In this document: positions 51,278 through 57,399 of the stretch, piece after piece
How positions within the stretch are numbered: the stretch's first letter is position 1
Layout of the letters: each line of letters opens with the position of its first letter
Origin: Terriglobia bacterium
GTDB taxonomy: Bacteria > Acidobacteriota > Terriglobia > Bryobacterales > Bryobacteraceae
Direction: 5' to 3'
DNA: 64,000 nt
Assembly: GCA_020073445.1 (NCBI GenBank)
Contig: JAIQFE010000005.1
Location: forward strand, 62,001 to 126,000
Translations under genes and position numbers: made by a program
The notes under the pieces: generated by a model
Seen by the model: only the letters and a program-made list of their open reading frames with translations
Databases searched by the model: none
What the model was told of the DNA's origin: nothing

Positions 51278-52483
51278 ATGAAGTTTTGGTCTAAGGTAAC
51301 CCTTGCGTTCGCATCAGTTGCGTTGCTGTCGCTGAGCGGCGTTCGATTGTCCGGTCAAGCTCCGGCGCAAGGAAAAGCAGCGACACAAGGTAAAGCCCAG
51401 GGCAAAGCTGAAACTCCCGCTAAGGCGGCCGCCAAGGCTGGCGGGCCGGCCAAAGTCACCGCTGGAGAGTTCTTCAAGAACGTAACCACGCCCACGCTCA
51501 AGGACCTGACGCCGGACGACTTCATTTTGGCCATGGGACTTGTAGCCGACAACCTGGGGCTGGATTGCGCCGACTGCCATCCTGGCGCCGGCTCCGATAA
51601 AGTCGATTGGGTCATCGACACGCCGCAAAAGAAGACTGCCCGCAAGATGATCGAGATGGTGGGCACGATTAACAAGACCAACTTCGCCGGAGTCCAGATG
51701 GTCACCTGCTGGACTTGCCATCATGGCCGCGATAGGCCAGCGACCACGATCGCCCTGGATGCGGTCTACAGCACTCCGAATTCGGAGCGGGATGACCTGG
51801 TCACGGCAGTTCCCGGACAATCCGCCGCGGCGATTTTGGACAAGTACATCGCGGCCTTAGGCGGGGCGCAGCGTCTGGCCGGCATCACGAGTTTCATCGC
51901 TACTGGAAAGAGCGTTGGGTACGAAGGCTTGGGCGGCACGGGCGAATTTAACATCTACGCCAAGTCTCCGAATATGAAGACCACAGAGATTAGCTTCAAG
52001 GACCATCCGGATCGCGGAAAGAGCATCTGGGCCTTCAACGGCCGCACCGGCTGGATCACGACTCCGCGCGGATTGCTGGGCGAGTATGAAGTGACCGGTA
52101 CCGGCCTGGACGGCGTCCGGTTCGACGCCCAGATGGCCTTCCCGGGACAGATCAAGACGCTCTTCACGAACTGGCGCGTCGGCCAGATGGAAACCCTTGG
52201 GGATCGGGATTTCAACGTCATCCAAGGCGGCACAGCAAGAGGCTTGCTGGTGACGCTCTACTTCGACACCAAGACCAACCTGCTAAGCCGGATGATCGTC
52301 TACACTTCGTCGCCGATCGGTCGCGCGCCGCAACAGGTGGATTTCGACGACTATCGCGATGTGGGAGGCGTCAAGTTCCCCTTCAAAGACACCTTCCTGT
52401 GGCTGGACGGCAGATGGACGGCGGAGATTAGCAGCATCAAGACCAACGTCGCTATCGACGCCGCGAAATTCGGCAAGCCGTAG
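51278..52483 (+). CDS. Photosynthetic-reaction-center-type diheme cytochrome c with C-terminal beta domain
   Basis: 401 residues from ATG 51278, with AGGGAGGG seven bases upstream. A signal peptide (about 1-26) and an Ala/Lys/Gln-rich linker (27-60) are followed by two heme motifs, CADCH (97-101) and CWTCHHG (144-150). This spacing and sequence match the reaction-center cytochrome subunit family, found in many non-phototrophic Acidobacteriota. Residues about 180-400 form a beta-rich domain (WAFNGRTGWITTPRG, LYFDTKTNLLSRMIVY) like outer-membrane lipoprotein-sorting folds. Probably a periplasmic electron carrier; no photosynthesis gene is present. Confidence 0.87.
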   Translation: MKFWSKVTLAFASVALLSLSGVRLSGQAPAQGKAATQGKAQGKAETPAKAAAKAGGPAKVTAGEFFKNVTTPTLKDLTPDDFILAMGLVADNLGLDCADCHPGAGSDKVDWVIDTPQKKTARKMIEMVGTINKTNFAGVQMVTCWTCHHGRDRPATTIALDAVYSTPNSERDDLVTAVPGQSAAAILDKYIAALGGAQRLAGITSFIATGKSVGYEGLGGTGEFNIYAKSPNMKTTEISFKDHPDRGKSIWAFNGRTGWITTPRGLLGEYEVTGTGLDGVRFDAQMAFPGQIKTLFTNWRVGQMETLGDRDFNVIQGGTARGLLVTLYFDTKTNLLSRMIVYTSSPIGRAPQQVDFDDYRDVGGVKFPFKDTFLWLDGRWTAEISSIKTNVAIDAAKFGKP

Positions 52484-52508
52484 GCAATCAGATCGCAATT
52501 CAAGAAAG

Positions 52509-52549
52509 CAGGGAGTTGACGGCTTAAGGCCATCAACTCCCTGTTTTTC
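52509..52549 (+). terminator. Rho-independent terminator after the reaction-center-type cytochrome gene
   Basis: CAGGGAGTTGA pairs perfectly with TCAACTCCCTG (52533-52543), with GGC/GCC continuing the stem after one mismatch. TTTTTCT follows. Confidence 0.85.
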
Positions 52550-52550
52550 T

Positions 52551-52581
52551 TTGTGAAGACGCCACTCAACCGTTGTATAAT
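52551..52581 (+). promoter_or_regulatory. Candidate promoter of the HbpS/GlcG-like gene
   Basis: A perfect TATAAT (52576-52581), with TTGTGA (52551-52556) 19 bases upstream, directly after the terminator. The leader runs about 100 bases to ATG 52690. Confidence 0.4.
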
Positions 52582-52626
52582 CCCCTTCAGGCCGGCACGG
52601 CGGCAAACAACCGCGCCCGCCCTGTT

Positions 52627-52679
52627 CGACTTAACAAGTTCGACCTAACGCGAGTCCGACCTAACGAACACGACCTAAG
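52627..52679 (+). repeat. Four-fold CGACCTAA direct-repeat array
   Basis: CGACTTAAC at 52627, CGACCTAAC at 52641, CGACCTAAC at 52657 and CGACCTAAG at 52671; start-to-start distances 14, 16 and 14. It lies in the leader between the TATAAT and the ribosome binding site of the HbpS-like gene. It could be an array of regulator sites or a slippage product. Confidence 0.55.
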
Positions 52680-52689
52680 AGGAGACCAC

Positions 52690-53511
52690 ATGCTGCAGAG
52701 GAATTTGTTCAGGAACTTCTTCACGGGAACCGCGACTTTCGTCGTGGCATTGACTTGTACCCTGGGAACCGCAAGCGCACAAAACGCGAGCGCACAAGGC
52801 TGCGCCGGCTTGCCAAGCTATGCCAAACTCAAAGCCGCCCTGATTCAGGCCACCAAGGACGAAACCAGCGGTCTGAACAACCACATGTGGGCCACCATCG
52901 TGGACCGTGACGGAGTCGTCTGCGCCGTGGCATTCTCCGGCAAGGATCGCTTCTCCCAGTGGCCTGGAAGCCGCGTGATCTCCGCCCAGAAAGCGAATAC
53001 GGCGAATGCCTTCGGTCTCGACTCGAGTTCCAACAGCGACGGTTCCGGGCAAAAAGACGGCCTGGCGCTTTCCACCGCTAATTTGTTCTCCGCGGTTCAG
53101 CCCGGCGGAAGCCTCTACGGCCTGCAGTTCAGCAACCCGGTGAACGAAGATGCCGGCTACAAGATCCCGTCCTCGGCTTATGGCACTGCGGCCGATCCCA
53201 TGAAAGGCAGCAAAATCGGCGGCGTCAACGTCTTCGGCGGCGGGCTCGCGCTGTTCGCGGCCGGTAAGAAGATGGTCGGCGGAATCGGCGTTAGCGGCGA
53301 TACTTCCTGCGCCGATCATTTCATCGCCTGGCGCCTGCGCAACAACCTTGGCCTGGATCACCTCGCGGGAGTGGGGGGCATTTCCGGCGATCCCCAGCGG
53401 CCCGACAATATCGTCTTCGATATTACGAACGGCCAAAGCAAGGGCGGATTCGGCCATCCCTCGTGCATCAACACCGGGAACGAAAAAATGCTTCCGGCCG
53501 TGCAGCAATAA
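52690..53511 (+). CDS. Secreted GlcG/HbpS-family heme-binding-like protein
   Basis: 273 residues from ATG 52690 (AGAGGAGA upstream). Signal peptide about 1-30 (ASAQ). The GlcG/HbpS fold is recognisable: WATIVDRDGVVCAVAFSG, SRVISAQKANTANAF (the Ala-rich helix), STANLFSAVQPGGSLYGL and GGVNVFGGGLALF. HbpS of Streptomyces binds heme and modulates a kinase; GlcG is linked to glycolate use. This version is longer and has Cys in GDTSCADHFIAWRLRNN. It may bind heme, a cofactor or aromatic ligand in the periplasm. A repeat array precedes the gene. Confidence 0.85.
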   Translation: MLQRNLFRNFFTGTATFVVALTCTLGTASAQNASAQGCAGLPSYAKLKAALIQATKDETSGLNNHMWATIVDRDGVVCAVAFSGKDRFSQWPGSRVISAQKANTANAFGLDSSSNSDGSGQKDGLALSTANLFSAVQPGGSLYGLQFSNPVNEDAGYKIPSSAYGTAADPMKGSKIGGVNVFGGGLALFAAGKKMVGGIGVSGDTSCADHFIAWRLRNNLGLDHLAGVGGISGDPQRPDNIVFDITNGQSKGGFGHPSCINTGNEKMLPAVQQ

Positions 53512-53578
53512 TGTTCAACAGTAGAGGCGAGCCTTTCCTCGCCCGAGTATAATAACCAGAGACTCGAAAGGAACGCAC

Positions 53579-54898
53579 ATGGACGACATCACACGACGTG
53601 GTTTTCTCGCTGCCGGAGCGGTTGTAGCCGCGCCTTACATTTTGAAATCGCAGGACAAGGCCGGGACCAAGAACCCCATTCTCGGCGAGGGCGAGCACAA
53701 GTACGAGTGCATCCACGATTGGGGCATGGCTTCACTCCCCGCGAGCATCAAGTACGGCAACACCCACAGTGTAGTCGAGGATTCACAGGGCCACATCTAC
53801 ATTCATCACACGGTCCACAAGGACAGCCCGAGCCTCGACAGCGTCGTCGTGTTCGACGATAAGGGCAAGTTCGTGCGCTCTTGGGGCCCCATGTTCCACG
53901 GCGGCGCGCACGGCATGCATATTCGCAAAGAGGGCAACACGGAATACCTGTACTTCTGCGATGAGAAGCATGGGATCGTCACCAAGCGCACTCTAAAGGG
54001 CGAAGAAGTCTGGACCATGGGGTACCCGCAGGACTCGCCCGTTTATCAAAAGGGACCTGGCTCCAGCGGCCCGGGCGGCCCCGCAGGTCTGAACTATCGC
54101 CCCACCAACTTCGCGATTGCCCCCAACGGGGATTTCTGGGTCGGCGACGGCTACGGCTCGTATTACATGTTCCACTACACCCAGAAGGGGAATGAATTTC
54201 CACGGCTGAAGAACGTGTTCGGCGGGCCTCCCGCGAACGCTGCCGGCGCAGCTGGCGGACGTGGTCCGGCTGGCGCTGGTCCGGGCGGCGGTGGCGGCGG
54301 CCGTGGACAGGGTAAGGGTCCCGGCGGCCCTGGCGGCGACCAGGCTAAAGGCGGTCCACCTCCAGCCTTTGCTGGAGGCGATCAAGCCAAGGGTGGCGGC
54401 CGGGGAGCCGGCGGTGGCGGTGGAAGAGGTCCGGCTGCGCCACCTCCCGTGGGCCAGCCCGGGGTTCCGCGCGATGTTCCCATCGAGTCCATGAACAACC
54501 CCCATGGCAACATGGTGGACCTGCGCGATCCGGCCAATCCGGTCCTGCTGGTGGCCGACCGCGGCAACAGCCGCATTGTGCGCTACACGCTGGACGACAA
54601 GCCGATCGACGTAGTCGCGGGAACAAAATCGCCCTGCCATTTCCACGAGCAAAAGGGCAACATCGTAGTTCCGGATTTGCAGGCTCGCGTCACGTTGCTC
54701 GACAAGAACAACAAGATCATTCTGCATCTCGGCGAACCCACGATGCCCAATCCGCCGCGCACCACCGAGAACCGGGCCGACTTTATCCCGGGTCAGTTCG
54801 TGCAGCCGCATGGCGCTTGCTTCGATCACGCCGGAAATATCTTCGTGGCGGAGTGGGTCGAAATCGGCCGCGTCACGAAACTCCGCAAACTCGCGTAG
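53579..54898 (+). CDS. Tat-exported NHL-like propeller with Gly-rich insertion
   Basis: 439 residues. A twin-arginine leader (ITRRGFLAAGAVVAAPYIL) is followed by a six-bladed propeller similar to NHL and peptidyl-amidating-lyase domains (SVVEDSQGHIYIHH, NFAIAPNGDFWVGDGYG, HGNMVDLRDPANPVLLVADR, PHGACFDHAGNIFVAEW). Between two blades is an insertion of about 85 residues (215-300) made almost only of Gly, Ala, Pro, Arg and Lys, with GGDQAKGG twice. A TATAAT at 53548-53553 and AAAGGA before the ATG suggest its own promoter. Ligand or lyase function unproven. Confidence 0.8.
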   Translation: MDDITRRGFLAAGAVVAAPYILKSQDKAGTKNPILGEGEHKYECIHDWGMASLPASIKYGNTHSVVEDSQGHIYIHHTVHKDSPSLDSVVVFDDKGKFVRSWGPMFHGGAHGMHIRKEGNTEYLYFCDEKHGIVTKRTLKGEEVWTMGYPQDSPVYQKGPGSSGPGGPAGLNYRPTNFAIAPNGDFWVGDGYGSYYMFHYTQKGNEFPRLKNVFGGPPANAAGAAGGRGPAGAGPGGGGGGRGQGKGPGGPGGDQAKGGPPPAFAGGDQAKGGGRGAGGGGGRGPAAPPPVGQPGVPRDVPIESMNNPHGNMVDLRDPANPVLLVADRGNSRIVRYTLDDKPIDVVAGTKSPCHFHEQKGNIVVPDLQARVTLLDKNNKIILHLGEPTMPNPPRTTENRADFIPGQFVQPHGACFDHAGNIFVAEWVEIGRVTKLRKLA

Positions 54899-54925
54899 TA
54901 GATTCAAAAAATCGCTGAGGCTGCC

Positions 54926-54949
54926 GAGCCGCGACAGTAATGGAGCGGT
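54926..54949. repeat. 24-bp intergenic repeat, copy 2
   Basis: GAGCCGCGACAGTAATGGAG and then CGGT, matching copy 1 at 48243 except for one base. It is just upstream of the aquaglyceroporin ribosome binding site (AAGGAGA). Confidence 0.7.
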
Positions 54950-54967
54950 AGCGTCCCTAAGGAGACT

Positions 54968-55684
54968 ATGGACCCACGTTTGTTCGGCGAATTCATGGGA
55001 ACGCTGGTTCTCGTGCTGATCGGTAACGGAGTTGTCGCGAATGTGGTTTTGAAGAAGACGCTGGGATCAGCCGCTGGTTGGCTGACCATCGTTTTCGGCT
55101 TCGGCTTGGGAGTGGTCGCCGGAGTTTTCACCGCGATCGCCTGCGGCAGCGGCGACGCGCACATCAATCCGGCCGTGACGCTCGCGTTCGCCATCTCCTC
55201 GGGCGACTTCAGCAAATTCGTCCCTTACCTGATCGCACAAGTTCTCGGCGGATTCGTCGGCGGAACGCTGGTATGGATTCACTTCATGCCGCACTGGGCG
55301 GAAACTCCTGACGCCGGCTCCAAACTCGCCTGCTTCTCTACCGGACCTGCCATTAAGAATACGGTCGCTAACATCATCAGCGAGATCATTGGCACGTTTC
55401 TGCTGGTGCTGACCATCGCTTCCATCGTCAAGACGTCTCCGGCGCCGGGATTAGTCCCGTTCCTGGTGGGCGCCATGGTGTGGGCCATCGGCTCCGGCTT
55501 GGGAGGCACCACTGGATTTGCGATCAATCCGGCACGCGACTTGGGCCCGCGCATCGCGCACGCGATCCTGCCGATTCCCGGCAAGGGAGGCTCGGATTTC
55601 GGCTACGGTCTCACCGTGCCGGTGCTCGGAGGGCTGATCGGCGGCGCCTTGGCCGGCCTATTTATCAAGGTCGCGCATCTGTAA
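54968..55684 (+). CDS. glpF: MIP-family aquaglyceroporin (glycerol facilitator-like)
   Basis: 238 residues, six transmembrane helices. The two half-helix pore motifs are HINPAVTLAFA (NPA at about 67) and FAINPARDLGPR (NPARD at about 190); the Asp after Arg marks the glycerol-conducting branch rather than pure water channels. GEFMGTLVLVLIGNG is the typical N-terminal helix. It passes glycerol or other small polyols by diffusion across the inner membrane. No glycerol kinase gene is adjacent, so the natural solute is uncertain; the gene symbol marks the subfamily only. Confidence 0.88.
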   Translation: MDPRLFGEFMGTLVLVLIGNGVVANVVLKKTLGSAAGWLTIVFGFGLGVVAGVFTAIACGSGDAHINPAVTLAFAISSGDFSKFVPYLIAQVLGGFVGGTLVWIHFMPHWAETPDAGSKLACFSTGPAIKNTVANIISEIIGTFLLVLTIASIVKTSPAPGLVPFLVGAMVWAIGSGLGGTTGFAINPARDLGPRIAHAILPIPGKGGSDFGYGLTVPVLGGLIGGALAGLFIKVAHL

Positions 55685-55738
55685 CGCGATCGTCAGCAGT
55701 AGCGTAGCTCATCTGTAACGCGATCTCCAGAGATCGCG
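55676..55738. repeat. Short direct repeat and palindrome after the aquaglyceroporin gene
   Basis: CATCTGTAACGCGATC occurs at the end of the gene and again about 35 bases downstream; the second copy merges into the perfect palindrome CGCGATCTC-CA-GAGATCGCG (55719-55738). No T-run. It may be a duplication-born transcription-end or operator sequence. Confidence 0.4.
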
Positions 55739-55773
55739 TCTCAAGACTATTCTGCTGTCGTAGAAGTTTAGGG

Positions 55774-55970
55774 TATAATTCTTGAGCGCACAGCGTGAGA
55801 AAGGCGTCCAGACAGAGTTCGCGATCTCACGAGTGAGCCTGAAACAAATACGTTGAGTGATGTTTATGACGAGTTTCGCGGCAGGCTTGCAGTATCAGCG
55901 CCACAAGTTTTTAAAGCGCACCGAGTGCGCCGACAGACAGAGTGATGAAGGATAAAAGGAGACAGGAAGT
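55774..55970 (+). promoter_or_regulatory. Promoter -10 and long leader of the formaldehyde-dehydrogenase-like gene
   Basis: A perfect TATAAT (55774-55779) without a clear -35, then a leader of about 185 bases. It holds two perfect stems, CTCAC-GA-GTGAG (55826-55837) and GCGCAC-CGA-GTGCGC (55916-55930). AAAAGGAGACAGG precedes ATG 55971. No known riboswitch fold recognised. Confidence 0.4.
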
Positions 55971-57185
55971 ATGCCAACGAATCGTGGAGTAGCTTATATC
56001 AAGCCGGGCGTGGTGGAAGTTCAGTCCATACCCTACCCCAAGCTGAAAATGCCGAAGAGCGAGACGGACCCGTTCGGCGGGAAAGACGCTCCTCACGGCG
56101 TCATCCTCAAAGTAGTCACCACTAATATTTGCGGATCGGATCAGCACATGGTCCGCGGCCGTACCACCGCGCCCCAGGGCCTGATTCTCGGCCATGAGAT
56201 CACCGGCGAGATCATCGAAAAGGGCAGCGACGTCGAAATGCTGAACGTCGGCGACCTGGTCACCGTTCCATTCAACATCGCCTGCGGGCGCTGCCGCAAT
56301 TGCCGCGAAGGCAAGACCGGCATCTGCCTGACCGTGAATCCGGCTCGTCCCGGCGCGGCGTACGGCTATGTGGATATGGGCGGATGGGTCGGTGGACAGG
56401 CGGAATACGTCCTGGTTCCCTACGCCGATTTCAACCTGATCAAGTTCCCCAACAAAGACAAGGCGATGGCGAAGATCAAGGACCTGACGCTTCTGTCCGA
56501 CATCTTCCCCACCGGCTACCACGGCTGTATCCAAGCGGGCGTTGGACCTGGCACCACAGTCTACATCGCGGGCGCAGGCCCGGTCGGTCTGGCAGCGGCA
56601 GCAGGAGCCCAGTTGCTCGGCGCAGCCGTCGTCATCGTCGGCGATATGATCCCCGAGCGCCTGGCGCAGGCCAAGAGCTTCGGCTGCGAAGTCATCGACC
56701 TCCGCAAGGATGCGACGCTGGGCCAGCAGATCGAGCAGATCCTCGGCGAGCCGCTGGTCGATTGCGCCGTCGATTGCGTCGGCTTCGAAGCGCATGGACA
56801 GGGCAAGGATGCGGGTGTCGAACGTCCCGCCACGGTGCTGAACTCCCTGCAGGAACTGGTCCGCGCGGGCGGTTCCATCGGTATCCCCGGCCTGTACGTG
56901 ACCGGCGATCCGGGTGGCATCGACGAGAACGCCAAGATTGGCGCGCTCTCCATCCGCATCGGCCTGGGATGGGCGAAGTCCTGCTCCTTCCACACCGGCC
57001 AGTGCCCGGTGCTCCGTTACAACCGCCAGCTCATGATGGCGATTCTGCACGACAAGGTGCATCCCGCCAAGGCGGTCAACGCGACGCTCATTTCGCTGGA
57101 CGAAGCGCCGCAGGGCTACAGGGACTTCGACAAGGGCGCGGCCAAGAAGTTCATCATCGACCCGCACAAGTCGGTAAAAGCGTAG
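55971..57185 (+). CDS. fdhA: Zinc-dependent formaldehyde dehydrogenase-like enzyme (glutathione-independent type)
   Basis: 404 residues. It is an MDR protein of the long FdhA branch: catalytic zinc Cys in TTNICGSDQHMVRG, GHEITGEIIEKG, structural-zinc cysteines CGRCRNCREGKTGIC, and NAD loop AGAGPVGLAAAAGAQLLGA. The Pseudomonas homologue keeps NAD tightly bound and dismutates formaldehyde and other aldehydes. Its full sequence, including the C-terminal GQCPVLRYNRQLM, fits that group. Formaldehyde removal may support alcohol oxidation by the quinoproteins elsewhere in the window (inference). Followed by a two-hairpin repeat and a terminator. Confidence 0.9.
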   Translation: MPTNRGVAYIKPGVVEVQSIPYPKLKMPKSETDPFGGKDAPHGVILKVVTTNICGSDQHMVRGRTTAPQGLILGHEITGEIIEKGSDVEMLNVGDLVTVPFNIACGRCRNCREGKTGICLTVNPARPGAAYGYVDMGGWVGGQAEYVLVPYADFNLIKFPNKDKAMAKIKDLTLLSDIFPTGYHGCIQAGVGPGTTVYIAGAGPVGLAAAAGAQLLGAAVVIVGDMIPERLAQAKSFGCEVIDLRKDATLGQQIEQILGEPLVDCAVDCVGFEAHGQGKDAGVERPATVLNSLQELVRAGGSIGIPGLYVTGDPGGIDENAKIGALSIRIGLGWAKSCSFHTGQCPVLRYNRQLMMAILHDKVHPAKAVNATLISLDEAPQGYRDFDKGAAKKFIIDPHKSVKA

Positions 57186-57199
57186 TCTGCTGGCGAGAT

Positions 57200-57280
57200 G
57201 GGGACAGGCTACGCTGTCCCCTCCCGCTAAACTTGTGACTTCGCGCACGAGCCTGGGAGTGGACAGAGCCGCCTGTCCCC
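57200..57280. repeat. 81-bp two-hairpin intergenic repeat, copy 3
   Basis: GGGGACAGGCTACGCTGTCCCC on the left (hairpin GGGACAG-(6)-CTGTCCC) and GTGGACAGAGCCGCCTGTCCCC on the right, i.e. the same arms as copies 1 and 2 with a similar centre. Here it lies between two same-strand genes, upstream of a separate terminator. Confidence 0.85.
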
Positions 57281-57305
57281 CTTCAACAGCCGAGTTCAAC
57301 AAACG

Positions 57306-57346
57306 AAGCGCCGGGGGAGTCATATCCTCCGGCGCTTTGCTTTTTT
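57306..57346 (+). terminator. Rho-independent terminator after fdhA
   Basis: AAGCGCCGG pairs with CCGGCGCTT (57329-57337), with a partly paired GGGAG/TCCT top. TGCTTTTTT follows. Confidence 0.88.
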
Positions 57347-57399
57347 GGAAACCTTTCGAGCAGGTGATCGTATAAGTCAAGAAGGAGCCCGCCCAGGCC

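Noticed and set aside
53526-53543. Terminator after the HbpS-like gene
   Set aside because: GGCGAG/CTCGCC can form a stem, but no T-run follows and a TATAAT begins right after, so it is not called.
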